This document shows positions 38,901-53,900 of a stretch of 64,000 nucleotides of DNA, one piece after another. Below the pieces are notes generated by a model. It did not search any database. It was not told the origin of the DNA and worked only from the letters and a program-made list of their open reading frames with translations. This DNA is from Siphonodentalium dalli. Taxonomy: Eukaryota; Mollusca; Scaphopoda; Gadilida; Siphonodentaliidae. Position numbers and translations under genes: made by a program. The DNA lies in assembly GCA_032622095.1 (NCBI GenBank), contig CP136061.1:85100324-85164323 (forward strand). The letters are read 5' to 3'. The stretch's first letter is position 1; each line of letters starts with the position of its first letter.

Positions 38901-41900
38901 ACTCTTAAAACTAAATGCTCTTCATTTGGTATATGCGTTCGCTTTATCTTAGACATATTTTTTAAAATTTGGATGTGATCAGTTGATTTTTACTGGTTAC
39001 AGTTGCAATCAAAATTTAACATTAAACGCTATGGAGATTCTAGTATTTTGGATAAAAGGCACCATTTTGCGCATGATGATATGCACAAATTAAATACTAA
39101 GTATGTCACTCAAACGTAGTTTGGAACATTTGGATGTGATCATATGATTCTCGCTGGCTACAGTTGTGATCAAAATTTAACACTGAACCCAATCGAGAAT
39201 TTCGTATTTTGCTCAAACGTTGATTGTAATATCACTTACTGGCGATCTTGTGCTACTATATATATGAAGATAAACACTCACGTTTGACCCACTGTGGCTA
39301 TCAGTATTTAATAGATGCAATAGATGATATAGTTAGGCCTCAAGATACAGTAATTGGCAAAAGTATGTGCCATATGATTTTGTAATGTCACTGATAATAT
39401 GCAGTCTGTTGAGTCTAATGAAAACATTCTCAACAATACTGAAGTTTCACAATGTGACTACGTATTAAATTATTGTTGTATTGATACTTGTGGTCAACTG
39501 ACTAGTGCTTGCAACCATAATGTAGATCTTAACGGCTGTAATTTCACAAATACACAGGTAGATAGATGTTAGTCATTCAAAGTTATTGACTCCATTGTTG
39601 TCATCGGAGTTAATCAGACCTGTTAAGTTTTGAAAATGGCCATCTGTGAGATTTTTGCAGGAGGAATGCCCAAATATGCTCATGTTAAAAAAATAATGTT
39701 TTCAAATTAATTCAGTCATTGATTTTCATAACTAATTTTTAGCTCAACTTACTTTTGTAAGTTTGAGCTATTGCCATGGTTTGGCGTCCGTCGTCCGTGT
39801 GTCCGTGTGTTTGTGTGTCCGTCAACAATTTCCTTTGGTGCGAGCTACAGGTCGTACCTTTGGTCTGATCTTTATGAAATTTGTCATGAATGTTGACATT
39901 GACATGTAGATGGGAACGAGTCATTTTGGGGTCATTCGGCCAAAAAACATGGCCGCTGGCAGCCATCTTGGATTTCAAAATTCAATCCATTGGCGCGGGC
40001 TACAGGTCGTACTGTTCGTCTGATCATCATGAAATTTGTCATGGATGTTAATATTGACATGTAGATGGGAACGAGTCATTTTGGGGTCGTTCGGCCAAAA
40101 AACATGGCGCCAGCAGCCATCTTCGATTTTACTCTTTGCATGACTAAATCCTTTGGCGCGGGCTACAGGTCGTACCTTGGTCTAATCTTTATGAAATTTG
40201 TCATGAATGTTAACAATGACATGTAGATGGGAACGAGTCATTTTGGGGCCGTTCGGCCGAAAAACATGGCCGCCAGCAGCCATCTTTGATTTTACTCTTT
40301 GCATGACTAAATCCATTGGCGCGGGCTACAGGTCGTACCTTGGTCTAATCTTTATGAAATTTGTCATGAATGTTAACATTGACATGTAGATGGGAAATGA
40401 GTCATTTTGGGGTCATTCGGCCAAAAAACATGGCCACTGGCAGCCATCTTGGATTTCAAGTTTCAATCCATTGGTGCGGGCTACAGGTTGTACTGTTCGT
40501 CTGATCATCATGAAATTTGTCATGGATGTTAATAATGACATGTAGATGGGAACGAGTGATTTTGGGGTCGTTCGGCCAAAAAAAAATGGCTGCCAGCAGC
40601 CATCTTGGATTTTACTCTTTGCATGACTAAATCCTTTGGCGCGGGCTACAGGTCGTTGCGTTAGTCGGAAGTTTATGAAATTTGTCATGGATGTTAACAC
40701 TGACATGTAGATGGGAACGAGTGATTTTGGAGTCGTTCAGCCAAAAAACATGGCCGCCAGCAGCCATCTTGGATTTTACTCTTTGCATGACTAAATCCTT
40801 TGGCGCGGGCTACAGGTTGTACCTTGGTCTAATCTTTATGAAATTTGTCATGAATGTTGACATTGACATGTAGATGGGAATGAGTCATTTTGGGGTCATT
40901 CGGCCAAAAAACATGGCCGCTGGCAGCCATCTTGGATTTCAAGATTCAATCCATTGGCGCGGGCTACAGGTCGTACTGTTCGTCTGATCATCATGAAATT
41001 TGTCATGGATGTTAATAATGAGATGTAGATGGGAACGAGTGATTTTGGGGTCGTTCGGCCAAAAAACATGGCCGCCAACAGCTATCTTCGATTTTACTCT
41101 TTGCATGACTAAATCCTTTGGTGCGGGCTACAGGTCGTAGCTTTGGTCAGATGGTCATGAAATTTGTCATAGATGATAACAATGACATGTAGATAGGAAC
41201 GAGTTGTTTTGGGGTCATTCTGTCCAAAAACATGGCCGCCAGCAGCCATCTTGGATTTTACTCTTTGCATGATTAAATCCTTTCGCGCGGGCCATTTTGG
41301 ATTTCAAAATTCAATCCATTGGCGCGTTCTACAGGTCGTACTGTTCGTCTGATCATCATGAAGTTTGTAGGTCGTAGCTTTGGTCAGATCTTCATAAAAT
41401 TTGTCATGGATGTTAACAATGACACGTAGATGGGAACGAGTCCTTTTGGGGTAAATTGGCCAAAAAAACATGGCCGCCAGCAGCCATCTTGTATTTTACT
41501 CTTTGCATCACTAAATCCTTTGGCGCAGGTTAGACATTTCAATTAGCACCTTTCCTATTCCTCCATTTACTGTCAACCATTAAATTATTCCCCTACCTAA
41601 GTTGAGCTACAGTGTCATTGACACTTTCATTTTTTAATTTATGATGAGGATTATAGAATTGTATTAGTTTCTATTTGTTTTATGGCATACATATATACCT
41701 AAATAAAACAGTAATTAAAACTACAGCTACTGTGAGATATATTCATGTTATATGAAATAATACAATGTGTTGTACAGCTGACAAATTGTCAAAGGTCATG
41801 GTCAACTAAGCTATACCAATCGTGGTCTTCCAGAAAGAAGACCACTTCCTGTTAAACATAGAGTTTTCCCCCTTCAATTGTCCACATTATACAAACAGTC

Positions 41901-44900
41901 ATGTCATTTATTTTCACTCAACTGCTACACTTGTGAAGTGTCATTGTTTATACTACACTTTCACACACCATGACACAATATGGCTTTAAGAAAGTGTGAA
42001 AATGAATTAATGTTATCACCTTGCAATCACAATTAACAGCTATTAGTGTTGAAGTTACCTACAGTGCATCTACACATGTCCATTTTACTGACAAAAATCA
42101 GAAGTACTTATTGGGCCGAATGGGGGAGAAATGTATGGTCTATCTTATTTGGACGTTTTTCATATGGCAATCCGGGAGTCTCACTGACAATCCGTGAAAC
42201 ATGAAGGATTGCTATCCTGATGAATACAACAAAACAATATCGGAAAGCCACCCCTATTATGAACACAATGATCGAAGTCCCATTACTATCGCGTAATAAA
42301 TAAGCCGAGAAATCGCAAATCCTCATATGATGTCGTATGAGTAGACTAATTAAAAACATGGAATCGGAGTTAATTGTGTCTATCTGTATGATGTCATCTG
42401 AGTGGCGATGTAAATTGTGGAATTGTCATGTGCATGTGAATGTAATGGAATTACTGTGGGCATGTCAATAACATTGTGTATATGTGGTAAATTGTCATTG
42501 CCTGTTGAGTTATCTTCACTTGGTGATTTGTCATAAGTACTGTTTGGCAATTTATGATTTAGACAAAAATGTTGTTTTAATTTTCCATATACAGGTATAT
42601 GCCCTGAGTGTCCCGTGTAGTCAGTCATTTTTATGTTTACCCATACCATAGTATGGTAAACATAGTGCCATGAAAGTCTTAACATATGTCATTAATACTA
42701 TACCCATGCAAATGTCGGAATACTGAAATGTAATTTCTTGTCTATGATCTTTGTGTATATAAAAATCTACACAAAATGTGTAAGCGATATATTTTGATTT
42801 TATGCAAACAGTTGTGTATAAATGTGTATAAATTTACCAATTTATTGTGTAAGAATTGTTACAAAATTTGTGTACGTATATGAAACTACACATATACTGC
42901 ACACATATGTTTAAGATAAAAAAATGAATAAAAAACCTACACGTTAGTCATAAGAGTGTAATAAACGGCCATGCACCATTCTATAGTAGTTCACTCAAAA
43001 ACTTAGAAAATCGCACTAAAGTATAATGGAGCCTTTTTCAAAAAGTGAAAACAAAATGAATGACGTTTCTGGAACAGGTCGATTTGGACCCATTTTGGAC
43101 TCTGGATTCCCCAAAAGTCGTCCCTTTCGTGTGTAGCATAATGGGTATTTTATGAATCAGCATTTGAATAAAAAGGTATGGCCTCGTCTTTGATAAGGAT
43201 AGTTTGTTGAATGAGATGTGAGCATGTACAACATTTATTCATAGTTCGCGCATTACATATTGAATAAACAAATTCATGGTGCTTTCTTATCAGTTGGTCA
43301 ATGATCGGGGTTAGGTTTGAGATGGGGTAGCCACAACAGGATCACGGCTTCAGTGTACATAATATCTGTATGGTATGTATCATATGTATCGAATTTGGTT
43401 GAAATCAACAGCGTATATGATATAAGCCACAAGTTCTGACCGTTTCAGAGAAGATCTGGTGACAAGCAGTTAATCCCAAAAATATGAATTTCGAGGGCCA
43501 TAAATCTGGTATTTTTCAAGAGATTTTCAAAATTTGAACACCAACACGAACGCCATGATCCAGGGAATGGATGTATGAGTTTAGTGGGAATCAACAGCAA
43601 TATTTGTTTTGGAAAATTTCACCCCCACCCTAACCAAAAAATGTAAGTCCGACCCTGTCCAAAATAGTTTTGTGTAGTATATTGACAATGGCCAGCACAA
43701 CCATAGAAACTGAATAGCAGTTAATCCTTGTGAATTTTACATACTTTAATTTGGAGATGTGCTTTGCTGTAGATGTTGTCATTCATTTGTTTTTTCCAAC
43801 TTTTAAACCTTTTGTTACAACTGACACCTTTTTTGTTGACCGATATTTTTTCATTCCCGACAAGTTTCCGTTGAAAAATAGTTTCCTCATTAGGTCCAGG
43901 TTTTCTGACAGAAAGAGATATGTTTGACCATTGAAACTATACTTTAAGGTTGGAAGTCTTAATTTGTCGCTATTATGTTCCTGATTTGTAATAATCCATT
44001 GATTAAATATTTAAATAAGCCTGACAAGTTAGTTGAACACCTAGTCGAAAATCTACGGGATAAAGATATACATTCAATGTACATGTTGAATAGTCAATTT
44101 TGGACTATTCCTAACCATACATGTGCTTAGTTACAGGGTGCTTAGGCTGTGTGTACATATTTTAGGCCATAAACACCTGTGTTAATGCATATTGGATGTA
44201 ACAAAACCTATGTTTTTCTGTTCTAGAGTTATTCATCTTTGTTTATTTGGAAGTGTTGCTTTTTTGTCCGTATCTACACCACTGGTTGACAGATATCAAT
44301 ACAATTTGGTATTCAATTAATTGAGTGTTCAATCGTTTGTTTTGTTTGTTCTGGTGTTATTTATCTTTGTTTATATGAAAATGTTGGTTTTTTTTCCCTG
44401 TCTGAGCAGATATCTCAACCATACTTAGTCGGTTCGAATTTTCCGCGGTGGGGGTTTGCCAGCATCGCCGGTGCGATCTCTTGTTCACAATTGATTTTGA
44501 TACATCAAAATTGTTGCTGGGATATTTTCAAAACCAGTGGAATAAGAAACATACCAATGACCCATTAAAACACAACCCTTATGTATATTACTTGATGTAT
44601 TTAAGACATTCAACTTTCCGAGTTCCTAATCGCTCCATTGACTCTAACACTTGAAATTATTTTCCGTTCATCTTGAGCTACAGTGTCATTGACATTTTCA
44701 TTGTTCATATCCAATATCTCGCAAAAACAGTATTGAAAAATATTGTATGTTATATAGTACTAAAATTTTGCAAAGAACTGGAGAATCTGATAAAGTCTCA
44801 AACATGGATTCGTTGGAACCATGGATAGACGAAAATCAGAATAAATCTGGTCAAGATCGATCGACGGTTAACACAGTTCACTCACTTTATGTAGGTATGA

Positions 44901-47900
44901 ACTGCAGCTGTGGAAGTAGGTCACACATTAACAATATCACAAAAAAACATGCACGACCCAAACCACTTCATCCTTCACCATCTTACCAAGGGCATCAAAA
45001 GAAGTGATGAATTTCACGGATGTCAGATTAGATTATTGAGTTCTTGATAATTTCAGGGGTGACTCATAATGGTGGCTGCAGCTCTAGTACACCTATAACA
45101 AACCAGTGTGCTGCAACTCTGTCATGTCAAGGAGACCTATGCTTATGTGCAGACATTAGTAATGAGTACTGGAATGGAGCCACCTGTCAATCAAGTTAGT
45201 TCAATTTATTCACATCAATATTACTATTATCATCTCGTTATCTGAAGGTAAACTAAAAATGATTTCTTCTTAGAACAGTGGTACCATAGTGCATAACAAT
45301 TTGAGATTCACCTTAACCTATTTGTGTGTTACGTTGTTTTATTTTTGGCCATTGTTCGTTTATGCAGGAATTATGGTTAACACTATTTTTTAGGCAAAGT
45401 TTCCCCCTGAGAACTTGAGTAACTTTTTCTGCTGGAACACCATAATTGATATAAGTTATATAAGTTATTGATCAGCTACATGTAACTGGACTAATTTGTG
45501 AATGAACATTCGGGCAACATGTGCCATAGGTGAGTATAAATGTCGACTGACTGAAGAAAGATAGCAGTATTATAATTATATCCCTTTTTTGTATTTTTTT
45601 TTTTTATTATATAAAATAGGGGGTATATACTGTTTCTCATGTTTACTTGCGTCCGTCCTTGCATCGGGGCATCCATCGGTGTGTCGGGGCATCCGTCGTT
45701 GCGTAGGTGTGTCTGTCCAATCTCTATTCAGGTTATACAGTGAACAGTAGTGCTTGGATCTCAATGAAATTTCATATTGCTGTTCACTATTATGAGGACA
45801 TTTAATGGCATGTTCAATAAAGAGTTATTCATCTTCGTTTATCTGAAAATGATGATTTTTGGGTCCGTCTGCCTGCCTACCTCAGTTATAGGTTATAGAT
45901 ATGCCTACACTAGGTAGTATGCCACATGGGGGGTATGCTTTAGACGACAGTCCATTTCTTGTTATATCCCCGCAATGAAGTTGTGTGGGGGTATACTGGA
46001 ATCAGCTGTACCGTCCATCTGTCCATTGTCCATGGACACAAATTTGTCCAGAGTTTTTCTCAGTTGTTTTTTGATCATTTTCTGTGAAGCTTGGCACAGA
46101 CAACATCTACCACGGGAACCTGTGATTATGAAGTGTGTTGGACTTTTTTTGGTGGCATTATCCCCTTTTTTCGACCCAGAAAATGTTCGTAACATGTATA
46201 ATTTTGTCCGAGCTTTTATTCCTACATTTTAAGGGCAATGTTTTTGAAACATGGCACAGAGATTTAGTACCATAGAAACCTATGCACATGCGATTATGAC
46301 GTCTGTCCGACTTCTTTTTTGTGGAGTTATTCCCCTTTTTCGACTTAGAATATTTTCGCATCATGCATAATTTTGCCTGAGCTTTTATTCCTACATTTTT
46401 CGGTCAATAGGTTTAGGATTAGGGTTAGGGTTGTGCACATGCATGGGAATCTGTTATTCTATTATTTTAACTAAATTTTTACTGACCTGTGAACATATTA
46501 GTGTTTTAAAAACACGGGGGGGGGGGGTATCCTTATTCCCATTGGGACAGTGACACCTCTAGTTTTTGGCCTGGAACTGTACTTCATTTATAATATCTCA
46601 TTGAAATAAACTATCTGTTCTCCGGCAATTAGATGTAAATTTTTAAATGAGGGAAGGAGGCTATTTAAAAAAAATAAGTTTGGTTTGGGATATAGTAATG
46701 GGCTCCGTGAATCCAGTGAGTCCATCCATAAGAACTTTGTAGCTCTATATCTTGTTATCAAAATTGATTTTCGTTGTTCATATCCAATATTTCTCACATA
46801 AAATATTGAAAAATATTGCATTTTTGATATTACTAAAATTTTGCAAAGAACTGGAGAATCTGATAAAGTCTCAAACATGGATTCGTTGGTACCATGGATA
46901 GAAGAAAAGCAGAATAAATCGGGTCAAGATCGGTCAATGGTCAACACTGTTGACCCACTTTCTGTAGTTATGAACTGCAGCTGTGGAAGTAGGTCGCACA
47001 TTAACAATATCTAAAAAAACATGCACGACCCAAACCACTTGTCGTAACCTTCATCTTCCACCTTCTTACCAAGGGCATCAAAAGAAGTGATGAATTTCAC
47101 GGATGTCAGATTAGATTATTGAGTTCTTGATAATTTCAGGGGTGACTCATAATGGTGGCTGCAGCTCTAGTACACCTATAGCAAACCAGTGTGCTGCAAC
47201 TCTGTCATGTCAAGGAGACCTATGCTTATGTGCAGACATTAGTAATGAGTACTGGAATGGAGCCACCTGTCAATCAAGTTAGTTCAATTTATTCACATCA
47301 ATATTACTATTATCATCTCGTTATCTGAAGGTAAACTAAAAATGATTTCTTCTTAGAACAGTGGTACCATAGTGCATAACAATTTGAGATTCACCTTAAC
47401 CTATTTGTGTGTTACGTTGTTTTATTTTTGGCCATTGTTCGTTTATGCAGGAATTATGGTTAACACAATTTTTTAGGCAAAGTTTCCCCCTGAGAACTTG
47501 AGAAACTTTTCTGATGGAACACCATAATTGATATAAGTTATATAAGTTATTGATCAGCTACATGTAACTGGACTAATTTGTGAATGATCATTCGTGCCAC
47601 ATGTGCCATAGGTGAGTATAAATGTCGACTGACTGTAGAAAGATAGCAGTATTATAATTATACCCCCCCTTTTTTAGCTATTGCCATGGATTGGCATCTG
47701 TCGTCCGTGTGTGCGTGTGTATGTGTGTCCGTGTGTGATGCGTCAACAATTTCCTTTAGCACAGGCTACAGGTCGTACCTTTGGTCGGATCATTATAAAA
47801 TTTGTCATGGCTGTTGACATTGACATGTAGATGGGAACGAGTTATTTTGGGTTCATTCGGGAAAAAAACATGGCCGCCAGTGGCCATCTTGGATTTCAAT

Positions 47901-50900
47901 ATTCAATCCATTAGCACGGGCTACAGGTCGTACTGTTCGTCTGATCATCATGAAATTTGTCATGGATGTTAATATTGACATGTAGATGGGAACGAGTAAT
48001 TTTGGGGTTGTTCGGCCAAAAAACATGGCCACCAGCTGCCATCTTAGATTTTACTCTTTGCATGACTAAATTCTCTGGCACGGCCTACAGGTCATACCTT
48101 TGATCGGATTATGATAAATTTTTTCATGGATGTTAACAATGACATGTAGATGGGAACGAGTCATTGTGGGGTCATTCGGCAAAAAAACTTGGCCGCCAGC
48201 AGCCATTTTGGATTTTACTCTTTGTATGACTAAATCCTTTAGCACAGGCTACAGGTCGTACCTTTAGTCTGATCATCATGAAATTTGTCATGGCTGTTGA
48301 AATTGGAATGTAGATGGGAACGAGTCATTTTGGGGTCGTTCGGACAAAAAACATGGCCGCCAGCGGCCATCTTGGATTTCAAAATTTAATCCATTAGCAC
48401 GGGCCACAGGTCGTACTGTTCGTCTGATCATCATGAAATTTGTCATGGATGATAATATTGACATGTAGATGGGAACGAGTAATTTTGGGGTCATTCGGCC
48501 AAAAAACATGGCCGCCAGCAGCCATCTTGAATTTTACTCTTTGTATGACTAAATACTTTAGCATGGGCTGCAGGTCGTACCTTTAGTCTGATCATCATAA
48601 AATTTGTCATGGATATTAACAATTACATGTAGATGGGATACGAGTAATTTTGGGGTCATTCGGCCAAAAAACATGGTCGCCATCAGCCATCTTGGATTTT
48701 ACTCTTTGTATGACTAAATCCTTTAGCACGGGTTACAGGTCCTACTTTTAGTCTGATCATCATAAAATTTGTCAAGAATGTTAATAATGACATGTAGATG
48801 GGAACGAGTCATTTTGGGGTCATTCGGCCAAAAAACATGGCCACCAGCAGCCATCTTGGATTTTACTCTTTGTATGACTAAATCCTTTAGCACAGGCTAC
48901 AGGTCGTACCTTTAGTCTGATCATCATAAAATTTGTCATGAATGATAATAATGACATGTAGATGGGAACGAGTCATTTTGGGGTCATTCGGCCAAAAAAC
49001 ATGGCCGCCAGCAGCCATCTTGAATTTTACTCTTTGTATGACTAAATTCTTTAGCATGGGCTACAGGTCGTACCTTTAGTCTGATCGTCATAACATTAGT
49101 CATGAATGTTAACAATGACATGTAGATGGGAACGAGTCATTTTGGGGTCATTCGGCCAAAAAACATGGCCGCCAGCAGCCATCTTGAATTTTACTCTTTG
49201 TATGACTAAATTCTTTAGCATGGGCTACAGGTCGTACCTTTAGTCTGATCGTCATGACATTTGTCATGGATGTAAACGATGACATGTAGATGGGAAAGAC
49301 TCATTTTGGGGTCATACGGCCAAAAAACATGGCAGCCAGCAGCCATCTTGGATTTTACTTTTTCTCTTCATGTCTATAAACTAGTATTAGACATTCAACT
49401 TTCCACATTCCTAATCGCTCCATTGACTGTAATACATTAAATTATTCCCTTTCCAAGTTGAGCTACAGTGTCATTGACACTTTCATTTGTTATTATTATT
49501 ATTATATAAAAAAGGGGGTGTATACTGTTTCTCATCTTTTTTTGCGTCCGTCCTTGCATCGGGGCATCCATCGGTGCATCGGGGCATCCGTCGGTTCGTA
49601 GGTGTGTCTGTCCAATCTCTGTTCAGGTTATACAGTGAACAGTAGTGCTTGGATCTCAGTGAAATTTCATATTGCTGTTCACTATTATGAGGACATTTAA
49701 TGGAGCGTTCAATCAAGAGTTATTCATCTTCGTTTATCTGAAAATGATGATTTTTGGGTCCGTCTGCCTGCCTACCTCAGTTATAGGTTATAGATATGCC
49801 TACACTAGGTCGTATGCCACATAGGGGGGTATGCTTTAGACGATAGTCCATTTCTTGTTATATTTCCGCAATGAAGTTGTGTGGGGGTATACTGGAATCA
49901 GCTCGTCCATCCATCCATCCATCCATCGTCCATGGACACAAATTTGTCCAGAGTTTTTCTCAGTTGTTTTTACATCATTTTCTGTGAAGCTTGGCACAGA
50001 CAACAACCACCATGGGAACCTGTGCACCTGTGATTATGAAGTCTGCTGGACTTTTTTTGGTGGCATTCTCCCCCTTTTTCAACCCAGAAATTTTTCGCAA
50101 CATGTATAATTTTGTCCGGGCTTTTATTCCTACATTTTAAAGGCAATGTTCTTGAAACATGGCACAGAGATTTAGTACCATAGGAACCTGTGCACATGCG
50201 ATTATGACGTCTTTCCGACTTTTTTGTGTGGAGTTAATCCCCTTTTCCGACTTAGAACATTTTCGCAACATGCATAATTTTGCCTGAGGTTTTATTCCTA
50301 CATTTTTCGGTCAATAGGTTTAGGATTAGGGTTAGGGGTCAGGGTTGTGCACATGCATGGGAATCTGTTATTCTATTATTTTAACTAAATTTTTACTGAT
50401 CTGTGAACATCTTAGTGTTTTAAAAACATGGGGGGGGGGTATCCTTATTCCCATTGGGACAGTCACACCTCTAGTTTTTGGCCTGGAACTGTACTCCATT
50501 TATAATATCTCATTAAAATAAACTATCTGTTCTCCGGCAATTAGATGTAAATTTTTAAATGAGGGAAGGAGGCTATTTAAAAAAATGAAGTTTGATGTGG
50601 GATATAGTAATGGGCTCCGTCCATCCAGTGAGTCCATCCATAAGAACTTTGTAGCTCTATATCTTGTTATCAAAATTGATTTTCGTTGTTCATATCCAAT
50701 ATTTCTCACATAAAATATTGAAAAATATTGCATTTTTGATATTACTAAAAGTTTGCAAAGAACTGGAGAATCTGATAAAGTCTCAAACATGGATTCGTAG
50801 GTACCATGGATAGAAGAAAAGCAGAATAAATCGGGTCAAGATCGGTCAATGGTCAACACTGTTGACCCACTTTCTGTAGTTATGAACTGCAGCTGTGGAA

Positions 50901-53900
50901 GTAGGTCAAACATTACATTATCTCAAAAAACATGCACGACCCAAACCACTTGTCGTAACCTTCATCTTCCACCTTCTTACCAAGGGCATCAAAAGAAGTG
51001 ATGAATTTCACGGATGTCAGATTAGATTATTGAGTTCTTGATAATTTCAGGGGTGACTCATAATGGTGGCTGCAGCTCTAGTACACCTATAGCAAACCAG
51101 TGTGCTGCAACTCTGTCATGTCAAGGAGACCTATGCTTATGTGCAGACATTAGTAATGAGTACTGGAATGGAGCCACCTGTCAATCAAGTTAGTTCAATT
51201 TATTCACATCAATATTACTATTATCATCTCGTTATCTGAAGGTAAACTAAAAATGATTTCTTCTTAGAACAGTGGTACCATAGTGCATAACAATTTGAGA
51301 TTCACCTTAACCTATTTGTGTGTTACGTTGTTTTATTTTTGGCCATTGTTCCATTATGCAGGAATTATGGTTAACACTATTTTTTAGGCAAAGTTTCCCC
51401 CTGAGAACTTGAGTAACTTTTTCTGCTGGAACACCATAATTGATAAAAGTTATATAAGTTATTGATCAGCTACATGTAACTGGACTAATTTGTGAATAAA
51501 CATTCGTGCCATAGGTGAGTATAAATGTCGACTGACTGTAGAAAGATAGCAGTATTATAATTATACTCCTTTTTTTTTTTTTTTTTTTATTATATAAAAT
51601 AGGGGGTGTATACTGTTTCTCATGTTTACTTGCGTCCGTCCTTGCATCGGGGCATCCATCGGGGCATCCGCCGTTGCGTAGGTGTGTCTGTCCGATCTCT
51701 GTTCAGGTTATACAGTGAACAGTAATGCTTGGATCTCAATGAAATTTCATATTGCTGTTCACTATTATGAGGACATTTAATGGTGTGTTCAATCAAGAGT
51801 TATTTATCTTCGTTTATCTGAAAATGATGATTTTTGGGTCCGTCTGCCTGCCTACCTCAGTTATAGGTTATAGATATGCCTACACTAGGTGGTATGCCAC
51901 ATAGGGGGGTATGCTTTAGACGACAGTCCATTTCTTGTTATATTTCCGCAATGAAGTTGTGTGGGGGTATACTGGAATCGGCTCGTCCATCCATCCATCC
52001 ATCCATCGTCCATGGACACAAATTTGTCCAGAGTTTTTCTCAGTTGTTTTTACATCATTTTCTGTGAAGCTTGGCACAGACAACAACCACCATGGGAACC
52101 TGTGCACCTGTGATTATGAAGTCTGCTGGACTTTTTTTGGTGGCATTCTCTCCCTTTTTCAACCCAGAATTTTTTCGCAACATGTATAATTTTGTCCGAG
52201 CTTTTATTCCTACATTTTAAAGGCAATGTTCTTGAAACATGACACAGAGATTTAGTACCATAGGAACCTGTGCACATGCGATTATGACGTCTGTCCGACT
52301 TTTTTTGTGTGGAGTTAATCCCCTTTTCCGACTTAGAACATTTTCGCAACATGCATTATTTTGCCTGAGGTTTTATTCCTACATTTTTCGGTCAATAGGT
52401 TTAGGATTAGGGTTAGGGGTCAGGGTTGTTCACATGCATGGGAATCTGTTATTCTATTATTTTAACTAAATTTTTACTGATCTGTGACCATCTTCGTGTT
52501 TTAAAAACATGGGGGGGGGGGGTATCCTTATTCCCATTGGGACAGTCACACCTCTAGTTTTTGGCCTGGAACTGAACTCCATTTATAATATCTCATTAAA
52601 ATAAACTATCTGTTCTCCGGCAATTAGATTGAAATTTTTAAATGAGGGAAGGAGGCTATTTAAAAAAATGAAGTTTGGTGTGGGATATAGCAATGGGCTC
52701 CGTACATTCAGCGAGTCCATCCATAAGAACTTTGTAGCTCTATATCTTGTTATCAAAATTGATTTTCGTTGTTCATATCCAATATTTCTCACATAAAATA
52801 TTGAAAAATATTGTATTTTATATATTACTAAAAGTTTGCAAAGAACTGGAGAATCTGATAAAGTCTCAAACATGGATTCGTAGGTACCATGGATAGAAGA
52901 AAAGCAGAATAAATCGGGTCAAGATCGGTCAATGGTCAACACTGTTGACCCACTTTCTGTAGTTATGAACTGCAGCTGTGGAAGTAGGTCAAACATTACA
53001 TTATCTCAAAAAACATGCACGACCCAAACCACTTGTCGTAACCTTCATCTTCCACCTTCTTACCAAGGGCATCAAAAGAAGTGATGAATTTCACGGATGT
53101 CAGATTAGATTATTGAGTTCTTGATAATTTCAGGGGTGACTCATAATGGTGGCTGCAGCTCTAGTACACCTATAGCAAACCAGTGTGCTGCAACTCTGTC
53201 ATGTCAAGGAGACCTATGCTTATGTGCAGACATTAGTAATGAGTACTGGGATGGAGCCACCTGTCAATCAAGTTAGTTCAATTTATTCACATCAATATTA
53301 CTATTATCATCTCGTTATCTGAAGGTAAACTAAAAATGATTTCTTCTTAGAACAGTGGTACCATAGTGCATAACAATTTGAGATTCACCTTAACCTATTT
53401 GTGTGTTACGTTGTTTTATTTTTGGCCATTGTTCCATTATGCAGGAATTATGGTTAACACTATTTTTTAGGCAAAGTTTCCCCCTGAGAACTTGAGTAAC
53501 TTTTTCTGCTGGAACACCATAATTGATAAAAGTTATATAAGTTATTGATCAGCTACATGTAACTGGACTAATTTGTGAATAAACATTCGTGCCATAGGTG
53601 AGTATAAATGTCGACTGACAGTAGAAAGATAGCAGTATTATAATTATACTCCTTTTTTTTTATTATATAAAATAGGGGGTGTATACTGTTTCTCATGTTT
53701 ACTTGCGTCCGTCCTTGCATCGGGGCATCCATCGGGGCATCCACCGTTGCGTAGGTGTGTCTGTCCGATCTCTGTTCAGGTTATACAGTGAACAGTAGTG
53801 CTTGGATCTCAATGAAATTTCATATTGCTGTTCACTATTATGAGGACATTTAATGGTGTGTTCAATCAAGAGTTATTTATCTTCGTTTATCTGAAAATTA

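Larger units (their letters stand above)
44703..46775 (+). repeat. Exon-array unit 1 (2073 bp)
   Basis: The unit runs from GTTCATATCCAATAT to the next occurrence of the same sequence. In order: upstream intron, exon 6 (45057-45194), downstream intron, an X-family element (about 45590-45962), a Y-family element (about 45963-46560) with a telomere-like TTAGGATTAGGGTTAGGG and a 12-G tract, and a terminal stretch. It is the most diverged unit together with unit 2. Confidence 0.9.
46776..50687 (+). repeat. Exon-array unit 2 (3912 bp, with insertion)
   Basis: It has the same order of parts as unit 1, with exon 7 (47140-47277) and a 10-G tract. It is interrupted at about 47670-49488 by a pearl-like element placed in the T-rich head of the X element. 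Confidence 0.9.

Noticed and set aside
44747-45007. An 86-aa + frame just upstream of exon 6
   Set aside because: The equivalent position in other units contains stops, and the frame runs into the intron before a strong acceptor. It is most likely chance.
46417-46432. TTAGGATTAGGGTTAGGG-like telomere motif in every unit
   Set aside because: Only two to three copies, internal to an element, so not a telomere or interstitial telomeric array.
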